NCBI GenBank assembly: GCA_021827485.1
Contig: JAKAVM010000039.1
Location: 1-37,506 of the forward strand
DNA length: 37,506 bases
Source of the DNA: Actinomycetes bacterium
GTDB lineage: Bacteria > Actinomycetota > Acidimicrobiia > Acidimicrobiales > JAKAVM01
Direction of reading: 5' to 3'
The translations under genes and the position numbers were made by a program. Shown in pieces: positions 16,201 through 25,245 of the stretch. Position 1 is the stretch's first letter; each line of letters starts with the position of its first letter. Below the pieces are notes generated by a model, which was not told where the DNA came from, ran no database searches, and was given only the letters and a program-made list of their open reading frames with translations.

Positions 16201-16947
16201 TTAACTGTTTGCGAGATAACGGCCAAAGAAGTCAAAAATCTTTTCCCATCCGTCTTTAGCTGCTTCAGGCCGAAAACTCGGACGATCAGTAGAAAAGAAG
16301 GCATGTCCAGCACCTTCATATCTGTGAAACTCATACTTTTTGCCATTTTCTTTAAGCTTTGCTTCAAGTTCATCTACCTGTTCCGGCGTGGGGTATTGAT
16401 CCTCAGCCCCAAAGAGTCCCAGTAATGGACAGCTCAAATTGGGGGTCAAATGAACGATAGGTCCGACTTTGAGAGGCATGCCTTCTGGAGGAGTACCGAC
16501 CACAAATGCACCGTAACAATCAACCGCACAATCAAGTTCCAATGAGCATGCCGCTAGAAAAGACTGGCGCCCTCCAGAGCAGTAGCCGATCGTTGCAACT
16601 TTTCCGTTTGAGATAGGTAGAGATTTCATATAGTCAATGGCACCCTTTACGTCACCGACTAAACGATCGTCTGGTACGCCTCCAAGAGCGCGGACCCTTG
16701 CAGCGGCATCATCCGGATCAGCACCTGGCGCTTCCCTAGAATACAGATTAGGACATATTGCGATATACCCTTCAGCCGCAAACCGTCTGGTGATTTCCTT
16801 GGTAGGACGATCATATCCAGGCATGTGGTGAATTACTACAACTCCACCAAATGAACCCTGACCCAGCGGAGTTGCTAGGTACGCTTCTAGTGTATCGCCG
16901 CCATGTCCCTTGATCGAAATTGTATCTGCAGTTATTGAATCCATCAT
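16201..16947 (-). CDS. Dienelactone hydrolase family protein
   Basis: A 248-residue alpha/beta hydrolase of the dienelactone hydrolase family. The nucleophile is Cys123 in IGYCSGG. The acid is probably the Asp in FGAEDQYPTPEQ, and the base His215 in EGAGHAFFS. The N-terminal VVVIHHMPGYDRPTKEITRR is typical of the family. The original enzyme opens dienelactone in chloroaromatic degradation, but many homologues act on other lactones or esters. It has its own predicted leaderless promoter and a co-directional DUF6295-like gene 5 nt after it. Confidence 0.9.
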   Translation of the reverse strand: MMDSITADTISIKGHGGDTLEAYLATPLGQGSFGGVVVIHHMPGYDRPTKEITRRFAAEGYIAICPNLYSREAPGADPDDAAARVRALGGVPDDRLVGDVKGAIDYMKSLPISNGKVATIGYCSGGRQSFLAACSLELDCAVDCYGAFVVGTPPEGMPLKVGPIVHLTPNLSCPLLGLFGAEDQYPTPEQVDELEAKLKENGKKYEFHRYEGAGHAFFSTDRPSFRPEAAKDGWEKIFDFFGRYLANS

Positions 16948-16959
16948 GGCGTAATCTTA
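16948..16959 (-). promoter_or_regulatory. Probable leaderless promoter of the dienelactone hydrolase
   Basis: On the minus strand TAAGAT (16959-16954) is followed by TACGCC and then ATG 16947. The predicted start is therefore the A of the ATG. No convincing -35 is visible. Confidence 0.5.
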
Positions 16960-17013
16960 CAAAGAAATTTCACAAAGTTCACTTCGCCTGGAATCTCTAC
17001 CTCAGCAACTAAT

Positions 17014-17874
17014 TCAGGAAAGCACTCGTCTCCGAAAGTTCCTCAGTCCTAAGGCAAGAAAGATGACTACAAAACCGATCACTACGGGATAAATGATATA
17101 TAGATGCATATGAGAAGTTGTAGTAAGCGCTGCTCGCATCCCTTCCGCAACATAAATCAACGGATTGATAAGTACTAGGGTCTGAAGCCAGTGAAAACCC
17201 CCAATCTTCACAGGCGCTAGTCTTGTCCACTGGTAATAAGTCCCACCAAGAAAAACGAGTGGAAGCACTACAAAACCAAACATTAGCCCGATATTGCGCG
17301 GTTCAAAAGTCGTCCCAAGTAATAAACCTAAAGATGTCATAGCAATACAAGTCAAGGGAATGAGAGTAAGGACTATCCACCAATGAAAAGACAGGTTTGC
17401 GTGCACCCCTTTAGCATGAACAACCGAAGCAATCGGAAAGACAATCACTGCCGAAATAAGGCCTTGAGTTGCACCAGACAGCACACGCGCTACAGCAACT
17501 AGCCAAAGTGGACAAGGTGCCTGGACCCGATCTTCAATTTCCCGGGTGAAGCCAAACTCCTGAGAAAGCTGAACTGCCACTGACTGTATTCCCTGAAACA
17601 TTATCGAGATTGCAACGACCCCGGGGACTAAGACGGTCGCAAAGGCCGACTCTCCTCGCCCGGCATTGGATGAACCTCCTCCGATTCCCTGGCCAATTTT
17701 TGGGAAGACGTAGAGAAAAACAAAGACCAATAAGAGTGGCTGCATTAGCGTCCTACCAACAAACTCGCCAAAATTCTTCCTCAAGACTAATAAATCACGC
17801 CTTAGAAGCGCTCCGAGAGCTATACGACTGGCAGCAATGCTAGTTCTCGTTGGAGTAACAGAGTATGCCATCAC
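17014..17874 (-). CDS. ABC-2 type exporter permease (DrrB-like)
   Basis: A 286-residue membrane protein with about six helices. It has the ABC-2 family pattern: an N-terminal cytosolic segment (ALLRRDLLVLRKNFGEFVGR), helix 1 with LMQPLLLVFVFLYVFPKIG, the loop EDRVQAPCPLWLVAVAR, and PLVFLGGTYYQWTRL near helix 5. It is the transmembrane partner of the ATPase gene 43 nt upstream. Such pairs export hydrophobic drugs, lipids or glycans; the substrate is unknown here. Its co-direction with a DapB-like dehydrogenase and an SDR suggests export or processing of a lipid-like compound, but that is speculation. Confidence 0.88.
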   Translation of the reverse strand: MMAYSVTPTRTSIAASRIALGALLRRDLLVLRKNFGEFVGRTLMQPLLLVFVFLYVFPKIGQGIGGGSSNAGRGESAFATVLVPGVVAISIMFQGIQSVAVQLSQEFGFTREIEDRVQAPCPLWLVAVARVLSGATQGLISAVIVFPIASVVHAKGVHANLSFHWWIVLTLIPLTCIAMTSLGLLLGTTFEPRNIGLMFGFVVLPLVFLGGTYYQWTRLAPVKIGGFHWLQTLVLINPLIYVAEGMRAALTTTSHMHLYIIYPVVIGFVVIFLALGLRNFRRRVLS

Positions 17875-17917
17875 AATACCCCGAGTGGACTGGCTACGTC
17901 GGCCATTAGAGAAACCA

Positions 17918-18895
17918 CTAGTCGCGCAATTCCTTACCTGTTAGATTTATAAAAACAGTTTCAAGTGTTGTTTCGGCTAACGATATATCCAAGATTGAAA
18001 TACCGTTGGATTCAGCAAGATTAATTACCCGAGGAAGGAGCTTCTCGGTTTCACTGACTTGAATCTCTACTCCGCCTTCAATCTCTCTTGAGGCCGATAC
18101 CCCATCAATGCTTAATTTCAATACTTCGATCAAGCCAAGGGGATCGCCTTCAACCCTGACGGTCAAGATTGCATCTGCTCCTATAGATTTTTTGAGATTC
18201 ACAGGTGAATCAAGTGCCAAGATCTGTCCATGATCCATGATGGCAACGCGATTACATAGCTGGTCAGCTTCTTCCATGTAGTGAGTGGTCAGTAATATCG
18301 TCTGCCCCTCTGAGTTGAGCCCCTGAAGAATCTCCCATAGCGCCAAACGGCTTTGGGGATCGAGTCCTGCAGTAGGTTCATCCATAAAGAGTACAGCTGG
18401 AGAGTGGAATATTGCTCTAGCAACCATTAAGCGTTGGGCCATACCTCCAGACAGTGCAAAGACTGACTTCTTTCCCCAAGACCCTAGGTGAAACTTCTCA
18501 AGTAATTCATCTGCCACCCTAGCGGATTCTTTAACCCCCATACCAAAAAGCAGCCCATGGTAGTAAAGGTTCTCTCGAACTGTCAACGAGCGATCTAATG
18601 TATTTTGCTGCGATACTACTCCTATAAGTTGCTTGACTAATGTTGGGTGCTTTCTCACATTTATCCCCCCTATAAATGCTTGACCTGCCGTTGGAATTAC
18701 CCTAGTAGTAAGCATGCCCGCAGTTGTGGTTTTGCCAGCACCGTTTGGTCCGAGAAGACCAAATATCTCTCCTTTACCTACCTCAAGGTTCAGTTTATCG
18801 ACTGCTGGGACGTCCATCTGCGGATAGGTCTTAGAAAGCTCAACTGTTCGAATAACCTGCTCGCTACTGTCACCAATTTGATTATTATCTACCAT
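17918..18895 (-). CDS. ABC exporter ATPase (DrrA-like)
   Basis: A 325-residue ABC ATPase of the daunorubicin-resistance type. It has Walker A LLGPNGAGKTTTAG, Q-loop VVSQQNTLDRSLTVREN, signature FALSGGMAQRL, Walker B AVLFMDEPTAGLDPQ and the switch His in LLTTHYMEEAD. A C-terminal ~90-residue domain of DrrA type follows (AILTVRVEGDPLGLIE). ATG 18895 is preferred. An upstream GTG-type start at 18931 would add 12 residues and nearly touch the upstream stop at 18946. Together with the permease just downstream it forms a half-transporter exporter. Confidence 0.9.
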   Translation of the reverse strand: MVDNNQIGDSSEQVIRTVELSKTYPQMDVPAVDKLNLEVGKGEIFGLLGPNGAGKTTTAGMLTTRVIPTAGQAFIGGINVRKHPTLVKQLIGVVSQQNTLDRSLTVRENLYYHGLLFGMGVKESARVADELLEKFHLGSWGKKSVFALSGGMAQRLMVARAIFHSPAVLFMDEPTAGLDPQSRLALWEILQGLNSEGQTILLTTHYMEEADQLCNRVAIMDHGQILALDSPVNLKKSIGADAILTVRVEGDPLGLIEVLKLSIDGVSASREIEGGVEIQVSETEKLLPRVINLAESNGISILDISLAETTLETVFINLTGKELRD

Positions 18896-18945
18896 CTTTT
18901 GTTTATGCCCAATCACCTGGCAAAATTCCACACATCAGAGCTTTC

Positions 18946-20046
18946 TCAAGTGGATACCTTTGAAGAAGAGGTTACCAATCCTACTCCAGGAGTGAGGGGA
19001 AGATCTAACGCGCTGATCAAACCCGAACGAGATTTGATTACGCTAGGTACAGAATTAACCAAGCGCATAGCGGTAGCTTTCAATCCAGCTGTATTGTGAT
19101 CCCCATCTCGTCCAAGCAGCTGGAGATCACAAGTGTAATTTGGTTCGCCAGTAATAACTACCCTATAGCATCCCTTCCCAACCGGCTGGGGCCAGCTTGG
19201 AGCAATGTCATCGCTCAGGCGGGTAACGTGCTCTAATACAATAGGTCGTTTGTTGCCAGCTAACCCAACGAGTTCGAAACGCAAAGCAGCTACTGTACCG
19301 GCTTCTATCGTGCCAGAATCAATTCTAATTTCATGATCAGTTATGACCCTCTCATATGATTCCTCAATGGAGTCAAGCTCAATACCCAGCCCCTTGGCCA
19401 GCTGATGCAAAACGCTTCCCCATGCCATAGTCAGCACTCCAGGATGGAGGAGCATTGGCAGATATTCAATGGGCTTGCCAAATCCCATAATGTCCATCAA
19501 AACAGTACCTTGGTTGTAGGTCGCATAATTAAGAATCTCCATACACCTGACCTCTTCAATCTCCTCACAAATTCCGGAAAGAACAAGTGGAAGAAGATCA
19601 TTTGCAAAACCTGGATCAATACCGTTCACAAACAGAGAGCTATTGCCAGCGTTGCAAGCTTCTACTATCGGCTGATACATGGACTCGTCAACTACACCAT
19701 AGGGAAATTGAAGGAACACAGGACCGGAAGAAACGACATTGATGCCATTTGAGAGTATCATGCAAAGGTCCTCAATCGCTTCAACAAGGCGATTGTCTGC
19801 CATTGCACAATGGACAATACAATCAGGTTTTAGCGCTAGTATCTCATCACGATTAGATGTAGCCTTAACTTTTGTATGAACGCAAAGCCCAGCTAATTCT
19901 CCAGCATCCTTCCCAGCCTTTACTTCACTCGATACCCATACCCCGACAAGTTCTAGGTCAGGTCTTGCCATCACTCCAGCCAACGCATTTCGACCGACAT
20001 TACCAGTCCCCCAAAGTGCCACTCTATACTTCGTAGCTTCAATCAT
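18946..20046 (-). CDS. DapB-like NAD(P)-dependent oxidoreductase
   Basis: A 366-residue protein of the dihydrodipicolinate reductase-like superfamily. It has an N-terminal Rossmann fold (RVALWGTGNVGRNAL, dinucleotide loop Gly13-Gly18), then IVHCAMADNRLVEAIEDL, NVVSSGPVFLQFPYG and VNGIDPGFANDLLPL. It resembles the group commonly annotated as dihydrodipicolinate reductase or 2,4-diaminopentanoate dehydrogenase in actinobacteria. True lysine biosynthesis is unlikely, because the protein is about 100 residues longer than DapB and sits among lipid genes. It lies 32 nt after the SDR gene. An 11-bp direct repeat carries both the SDR stop and this gene's ATG. AAAGGTGA about 9 nt before ATG 20046 is a good ribosome binding site. 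Confidence 0.8.
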   Translation of the reverse strand: MIEATKYRVALWGTGNVGRNALAGVMARPDLELVGVWVSSEVKAGKDAGELAGLCVHTKVKATSNRDEILALKPDCIVHCAMADNRLVEAIEDLCMILSNGINVVSSGPVFLQFPYGVVDESMYQPIVEACNAGNSSLFVNGIDPGFANDLLPLVLSGICEEIEEVRCMEILNYATYNQGTVLMDIMGFGKPIEYLPMLLHPGVLTMAWGSVLHQLAKGLGIELDSIEESYERVITDHEIRIDSGTIEAGTVAALRFELVGLAGNKRPIVLEHVTRLSDDIAPSWPQPVGKGCYRVVITGEPNYTCDLQLLGRDGDHNTAGLKATAMRLVNSVPSVIKSRSGLISALDLPLTPGVGLVTSSSKVST

Positions 20047-20086
20047 AAGTTTGCGTCACCTTTACTTACCAGATACAATCATAAGT
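20040..20086. repeat. 11-bp direct repeat at the SDR/DapB-like junction
   Basis: ACTTATGATTG (minus strand) occurs at 20086-20076, where it contains the SDR stop TGA, and at 20050-20040, where it contains the ATG of the DapB-like gene. The unit holds an ATGA that could serve as both stop and start. Confidence 0.7.
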
Positions 20087-20882
20087 CTTCAATTGCAAGA
20101 TCTAAGTTTGGAGTTTCCAATCCTCCATCAATCTCAAGTACTTTGCCAGTTATATAGCTTGAAGCGTCTGACGCAAGAAACAGTGCGCCAAGAGCAACTT
20201 CAATTGGTTCACCAATACGTCTGAGCGGAGTAGCCTGTTCCATGGAACTCTTCATAGTCTCATCAGCCATAATAATATCTAATGCTGAAGTAGCGACCGA
20301 CCCTACCGCAATTGCATTTACGCGAATCTTCGGGGCCAAATCTCTCGCCGCCAACTTCGTGTAATGAGCTAGAGCGGCTTTGGCGGTCCCATAAGCCAAA
20401 TACCCTCGTCCGGAAACCCGACCCATAATCGAAGATATATTCACAATTGATCCACTAGAACTTTGCAAAATAATCGGAGTAGCTGCCCTCACCAAAGCGT
20501 GAGCAGTCGCCACATTGAAATGAAAAGCTTCTTCAAGATATCTAGGTGAAGTATCTAATATCGCCCGCGGCATGGTACCACCTACGTTGTTTATCACAAT
20601 GTCGAGGCGTCCAAATTTATCTTTAGCAATTTGCGCTAGTGACGAAACCTTTTCAAGATCAGAAAGGTCACAAGCAACTATCTGTGAAGAGCTTCCGTAG
20701 GAATCAATGTCATTGGCTACGTTTTCCAAATCAGCTTTGGTTCTCGCCGCAATCAATAGGGTGGCTCCTGCCTGAGCAAAAAGCCTCGCGCATTGAGCCC
20801 CAATTCCTCTGCCGGCACCAGTTATTACACAGACTTTTCCTTCTAGAGAAAATCTACTGATTATTTGCTCGAAGTCGGCCAT
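20079..20882 (-). CDS. Short-chain dehydrogenase/reductase
   Basis: A 267-residue classical SDR. The cofactor motif TGAGRGIG is at residues 21-28 and NNVGG follows. The catalytic Ser is in NISSIMG, with YGTAK as YxxxK. The C-terminus EIDGGLETPNLDLAIEDL is like that of fatty-acyl or steroid SDRs of actinobacteria. It probably oxidises a hydroxyacyl or hydroxysteroid substrate with NAD(P). ATG 20882 is preferred over TTG 20912, which would add a basic, non-conserved 10-residue extension. It is the first gene of the leftward run and is divergent from the acyl-CoA synthetase, sharing a 149-bp regulatory region with a KstR-like palindrome. Confidence 0.88.
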   Translation of the reverse strand: MADFEQIISRFSLEGKVCVITGAGRGIGAQCARLFAQAGATLLIAARTKADLENVANDIDSYGSSSQIVACDLSDLEKVSSLAQIAKDKFGRLDIVINNVGGTMPRAILDTSPRYLEEAFHFNVATAHALVRAATPIILQSSSGSIVNISSIMGRVSGRGYLAYGTAKAALAHYTKLAARDLAPKIRVNAIAVGSVATSALDIIMADETMKSSMEQATPLRRIGEPIEVALGALFLASDASSYITGKVLEIDGGLETPNLDLAIEDL

Positions 20883-20975
20883 CGTTGTTTTACAGCTGGT
20901 TTGTTTGAGCAATTGCCCATGGCTTGATCGGCCTTAGCCCAGGTTGAAGGTTCATCATCAAGACACTAGACCGAA

Positions 20976-20993
20976 TTTGAAACGTGTTTCAAA
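20976..20993. promoter_or_regulatory. KstR-like operator palindrome
   Basis: TTTGAAACGTGTTTCAAA has 8-bp perfect arms around a 2-bp centre. The core TGAAACGTGTTTCA (20978-20991) fits the mycobacterial/rhodococcal KstR consensus TNNAACNNGTTNNA. It lies between the divergent SDR and acyl-CoA synthetase genes, just upstream of the latter's predicted promoter. No TetR gene is present in the window to act on it. Confidence 0.6.
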
Positions 20994-21019
20994 ACTGTTC
21001 AAAAAAATCTAATTTCGGC

Positions 21020-21031
21020 TAGTTTTGTCGG
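21020..21031 (+). promoter_or_regulatory. Probable leaderless promoter of the acyl-CoA synthetase
   Basis: TAGTTT at 21020-21025 is followed by six bases (TGTCGG) and ATG 21032. A TTCAAA-like -35 lies about 18 bp upstream, adjoining the KstR-like palindrome, so a bound repressor would block RNA polymerase. Confidence 0.5.
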
Positions 21032-22711
21032 ATGAAGGACGCAAGTGACCAAGCCTTTAATCTATTCGAAGTATTTGAAACGGTCGCCAAAGCTGTCCCT
21101 GAGCGTGAATGTATTATCTACGGCGAGAAGCGCTTCTCCTATGCTCAAATATTAGACCGTACTAACAAACTCGCAGTCTTCCTAAACTCCCGCGGCCTTG
21201 GTGTAAGCCAGGATCGATCGGCACTTTCCAATCATGAATCTGGGCAAGATCATGTTGGGATATATCTTTATAATTCCAATGAATTTATTGAATCAATGCT
21301 GGCTAGTTATCAGGCGCGTTGTGCACCATTCAATGTGAACTATCGCTATGTCAAAGATGAACTCGTCTATTTGCTACGCGATGCCCAAACCCGATGCTTG
21401 ATCTTCGATAGTGCTTTTGCTCAAACTCTTAAAGAGGTTCTTCCTGAGGTTGGTACAATCGACCTACTTATACAAGTAAATGTTTTTTCCCAAACCGAGT
21501 TACTTGATGGTGCGGTTAGTTATGATGACATTATTGCTCAGCCAGTAAATAGTCAACTACATCTCGACCTATCGCCCGACGATCTTTATATCCTATACAC
21601 CGGAGGAACTACTGGCATGCCCAAAGGTGTTCTTTGGCGTCAACATGATATTTTTATGGCTGCCATGGGCGGGAGGAAGATCACAAATTGGGAGATTGTT
21701 CAAGACTACGAATCCATTCGGTCATCAGCCATAAATGGTTCTGCCCTGAAATCTATGCCACTTCCACCACTCATGCATGGAGCTGCTCAATGGATGAGTT
21801 TTATGGGCCTAACGGCTGGCGGTACTATTGTATTCCCCCCTCGTGCTAATGGCCTAGACGCAAAAGACTGTTGGGAAACAATAGAGCGGGAAAAGGTAAA
21901 TATCATTGCAGTAGTTGGCGATGCTATGGCTAAACCTCTGATCGAAGAGTTCGAACGTAAACTCGTCTTAGGTGAACCCTATGACCACAGCTCGCTATTT
22001 GCAATTGGCAATGGGGGTGCACCAATGAGTAAAACCGTCAAGGAAAAGCTACTCTCACTAATGGGCTCAATCGTTGTTTCAGATTCGGTTGGATCCTCTG
22101 AGACTGGCGCTCAAGCCTCGCATATTTCGGTTAAAGACAGTGTACAAACCGGGAACTTTGTTCCGGGTCCGGGAGCAGTTGTAATTGACGCGTCGATGTC
22201 ACGACTTCTCGAGCCGGGCGAAGAAGAAATCGGGTGGCTCGGCCAAGTTGGATGGGTCCCACTTGGATACTTAGGAGATAGAGATAAAACTTCAAAAACA
22301 TTCCCCGAGATAGATGGGAAGAGATACTCAATTCCTGGAGACCGAGCCAGAATCGGCCCGGATGGAAATATCGAACTTCTTGGTCGTGATTCGATAACCA
22401 TCAATTCGGGTGGAGAAAAGATTTTTGCTGAAGAGGTTGAGTTAGCCATTACCAGTCATCAAAGTGTAGAAGATTGTATCGTAGTAGGACGTAAATCTGA
22501 GCAATGGGGACAGGAAGTTGTTGCACTAGTAAAGCTCAAAGACAATACTTCATGCGCAGCAGGTGACCTAATCAACCATGCATCCGCTTCGATTGCAAGG
22601 TACAAACTACCTAAAGAAATTCTTATGGTTGACTATATTCAACGATCTCCTGCCGGGAAAGCAGATTACCGTTGGGCACAAAACTTGGCCGAAGATAAAC
22701 AAAAACTGTAA
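21032..22711 (+). CDS. Acyl-CoA synthetase (FadD19-like AMP-binding protein)
   Basis: A 559-residue ANL-superfamily acyl-CoA ligase, which activates a carboxylic acid as acyl-AMP and then acyl-CoA. The P-loop motif YTGGTTGMPKGV starts at Tyr189. GGAPMSKTVKEKL, SDSVGSSETGAQA (A5), GDRARIGPDGNIELLGRDS (A7-A8), INSGGEKIFAEEVE and the C-terminal lysine motif SPAGKADYRWA follow. The N-terminal ~80 residues and the YRYVKDELVYLLRDA segment resemble FadD19-type ligases that activate steroid side-chain acids in mycobacteria. That assignment is by family resemblance, supported by the adjacent KstR-like operator. A short insert (residues ~57-72) precedes DHVGIYLYNS. Confidence 0.88.
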   Translation: MKDASDQAFNLFEVFETVAKAVPERECIIYGEKRFSYAQILDRTNKLAVFLNSRGLGVSQDRSALSNHESGQDHVGIYLYNSNEFIESMLASYQARCAPFNVNYRYVKDELVYLLRDAQTRCLIFDSAFAQTLKEVLPEVGTIDLLIQVNVFSQTELLDGAVSYDDIIAQPVNSQLHLDLSPDDLYILYTGGTTGMPKGVLWRQHDIFMAAMGGRKITNWEIVQDYESIRSSAINGSALKSMPLPPLMHGAAQWMSFMGLTAGGTIVFPPRANGLDAKDCWETIEREKVNIIAVVGDAMAKPLIEEFERKLVLGEPYDHSSLFAIGNGGAPMSKTVKEKLLSLMGSIVVSDSVGSSETGAQASHISVKDSVQTGNFVPGPGAVVIDASMSRLLEPGEEEIGWLGQVGWVPLGYLGDRDKTSKTFPEIDGKRYSIPGDRARIGPDGNIELLGRDSITINSGGEKIFAEEVELAITSHQSVEDCIVVGRKSEQWGQEVVALVKLKDNTSCAAGDLINHASASIARYKLPKEILMVDYIQRSPAGKADYRWAQNLAEDKQKL

Positions 22712-22756
22712 GATATACACCACATTACCTCCGGTAGATCATATGCTTTGAATTAT

Positions 22757-23731
22757 ATGTCTTTTTATGAATTAACTCCTGAGATCAGTGGTGCTGGAGG
22801 TGTGGTCTGGCGAATATATGACAACCGAGTACAAATTGTACTTGTACATCACCAACTACATAATGACTGGTCAATACCCAAAGGCAAAATTGACGCTGGT
22901 GAGGAGATCGAAGCGTGTGCCATAAGAGAAGTAGCGGAAGAAACTGGCCTCAACTGTCAAACAGAAATCTATCTTGGCGCCTTCCACTATATCGACCGCT
23001 ATTCAAGAACCAAAGTGGTCAAGTATTGGTCGATGCACGCTGGTGACGATGAGGAATTGCATATTCTCTCTCCAACCTTGGAAATTGATGAGGCCAAGTG
23101 GGTAGACGTTGACGACGCAATCGAAATAGTTAGCATAGCTAGAGATCGGCTTGTCATAGCCACATTCGTGGGCATATACAATTCAAACAAACTAAAGGAT
23201 ATAGCTAATATAGAACTCGATGCTATGCTCGCCGCCCCAAAATCGCCTTCAATCCTCCTCCGACATGCTAGTGCGGGTGATCGAGGTAAGTTCAAGTCAA
23301 GTGACTTGGACAGGCCACTTGACTTGAAGGGCCAACAGCAAGCAATCAAACTTGCCACTACGCTGCGTCAATTTTGGATTAGAGAATTATGGTCAAGTCC
23401 AGCTCAAAGATGCTTGGAGACTCTTGAGCCGTTAAGTGAGACCCTAAAACTACCTATCGTTATAAAGGATTCCCTATTAGAAGGCAACTCCTTTTCCAGC
23501 AAAGAACTTTTTGCCAAGTACTTGCTCCCAGGCGTCCTGATTTGCACCCACGGAGACGTCTTGCAATTTGTTCTAAAAAGCGTCGCGAACGAATGCAGTC
23601 TGGCAATCCCTGGTTTTGGTGAATCCAAGAAAGCATCTCTCTGGCTCTTCAACGGCGGCTCCAGTACCGCCAGTGCGAACGGCGCCGGTAATTTCAAAGT
23701 GGCTGGTTACGTCCCCCCTCCACAACTATAG
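22757..23731 (+). CDS. mutT1: MutT1-type NUDIX hydrolase / histidine phosphatase fusion
   Basis: A 324-residue two-domain protein. The N-terminal NUDIX domain carries a complete box starting at Gly43 (GKIDAGEEIEACAIREVAEETGL region). The C-terminal domain is a histidine phosphatase, with RHAS at Arg169-His170 (Ala replaces the Gly of RHG) and a second His265 in CTHGD. This matches mycobacterial MutT1 (Rv2985), which sanitises 8-oxo-(d)GTP and hydrolyses diadenosine polyphosphates. TTG 22748 is an alternative start. ATG 22757 lies about 3 nt after the start predicted from TATGCT (22742-22747). The tail is Ser/Ala/Gly-rich. Confidence 0.9.
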   Translation: MSFYELTPEISGAGGVVWRIYDNRVQIVLVHHQLHNDWSIPKGKIDAGEEIEACAIREVAEETGLNCQTEIYLGAFHYIDRYSRTKVVKYWSMHAGDDEELHILSPTLEIDEAKWVDVDDAIEIVSIARDRLVIATFVGIYNSNKLKDIANIELDAMLAAPKSPSILLRHASAGDRGKFKSSDLDRPLDLKGQQQAIKLATTLRQFWIRELWSSPAQRCLETLEPLSETLKLPIVIKDSLLEGNSFSSKELFAKYLLPGVLICTHGDVLQFVLKSVANECSLAIPGFGESKKASLWLFNGGSSTASANGAGNFKVAGYVPPPQL

Positions 23732-23786
23732 CAAAAAGCAGCTGGATAGCTTCGCCGCTGTGCCTAGAGGGAATCAGAAACGGAAA

Positions 23787-25046
23787 TTATTTCGCTTTGA
23801 GAGTAACCGGTAATTTCGCTAAACCTCGTAGAACGAGATTATCCTTATAAATTGGTTCTTCAACAGCTAAAGATATATTAGCTCGCTCAAAAAGAAGTGG
23901 AATTGCAACTTGTGCTTCAAGACGCGCAAGAGGAGCACCGAGACAGTGATGAAGCCCAAAGCCAAATCCCAGATGATTTACCTCACTTCGAGAAAGATCA
24001 AGCGTCTCTGGATTTACGAATACTTCCGGGTCACGATTAGCTGAACCAATAAGCATAAGAGCAAACTCGCCAGGCTCAAAACTTTCACCTGAGACTTCTA
24101 AGGGTTCTGTGGCAACACGACCAGTCCACTGCACTGGAGATACAAATCTGAGTAGTTCTTCTACACTGTTTCGTATGGTTTCACCCCCAAAGAGGAGTTT
24201 GTCAATCTCACCTTGGTTCTGAACAAGGCTGTAAACCGAACCAGAGAGCAAATTGACGGTAGTTTCATGCCCAGCAACTAGCAACAAAATCAAGGTCGAA
24301 AGCAATTCAGCATGTGAAAGTACGTCGCCTTGATCTTCGACCGCTACTAGTAGACTAATTAGATCATCGGAAGGATTAGCTCTTCTGCGTTCAATTAGAT
24401 CAGTAAAGTACATGATAAACGACAAGAAACCATTGATTCGCTGTTGAATTATCTCATCGCTAAGCAGAAAATCTGGGTCAAGTCCCCGAGCTAGTGCATC
24501 AGACCACTGCCGAAACATCGACCTATCACCTTCGGGTATACCTAGCATTTCAGAGATAATCGCAACAGGCAACGGATACGAGAACTCCTCGACAAGATCT
24601 ACTGTACCTTTATTAATTGCCTGATCTATCAACTGACTTGCAACTTCATTTACTTTATCTCTTAGATTCTCAACTACTCTAGGCGTGAAGGCTTTGGCTA
24701 CTAAACCCCTAAGCCTAGTGTGGTCAGGAGGATCCTTGAAAAGAAATGGTGCCATCGATTCCATGGCTTCCTGAGAAACACCCTCTGTTTGAAATCCTCT
24801 TATTGCCTCGGGAGAAAGAAGTTCAGGATCTGCTTTCCGTCCATTTGAAGAAAAACGCCGATCTTTGAGAATCGAAAGGCAATCCCTGTGCCGAGTGATT
24901 ACTCTAAATCCTAACTGGCTACGATGAATAGGATTTTCTCTGCGGATTTGTGCATATAGCGGATACGGATCTGCTACAAACCGAGGATCGCGTGGATCAT
25001 ATACAAGCTCTACTCCACCATCAGCCATTTGCCCCACCTTAGTCAT
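23787..25046 (-). CDS. Cytochrome P450
   Basis: A 419-residue soluble bacterial P450 monooxygenase. The I-helix oxygen-activation motif is LLVAGHETTVNLL. The K-helix ExxR is in EELLRFVSP, and the haem loop FGFGLHHCLGAPLARLE has axial ligand Cys368. The N-terminal DPRDPRFVADPYPLYAQIR and FKDPPDHTRLRGLVAKAFTP are typical of CYP107/CYP140-like families. Redox partners are not in the window. The substrate is unknown; nearby lipid/steroid genes make a hydrophobic substrate plausible. ATG 25046 overlaps the decayed Hsp20 frame upstream. A second start, ATG 25028, sits right after AAGGTGGGG and could be used instead. Confidence 0.93.
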   Translation of the reverse strand: MTKVGQMADGGVELVYDPRDPRFVADPYPLYAQIRRENPIHRSQLGFRVITRHRDCLSILKDRRFSSNGRKADPELLSPEAIRGFQTEGVSQEAMESMAPFLFKDPPDHTRLRGLVAKAFTPRVVENLRDKVNEVASQLIDQAINKGTVDLVEEFSYPLPVAIISEMLGIPEGDRSMFRQWSDALARGLDPDFLLSDEIIQQRINGFLSFIMYFTDLIERRRANPSDDLISLLVAVEDQGDVLSHAELLSTLILLLVAGHETTVNLLSGSVYSLVQNQGEIDKLLFGGETIRNSVEELLRFVSPVQWTGRVATEPLEVSGESFEPGEFALMLIGSANRDPEVFVNPETLDLSRSEVNHLGFGFGLHHCLGAPLARLEAQVAIPLLFERANISLAVEEPIYKDNLVLRGLAKLPVTLKAK

Positions 25047-25245
25047 CGTTTACAACGTTAGCTGAATAAGTACCACTCAGCAAAGGAGCGAAATCATTGG
25101 AAGGGCAGTAAAGTTTTGCGCTGCCCTTCCAAATCCGTACCGAACTAAGCCAAGAAGTTACTTTAGAATTTACTTTCAAGCTGCTTGCGTTCAATGTGTC
25201 CTTTTCGACTGTTACCTCGATGCTCTCGGGATTTACCCCAGGAAG

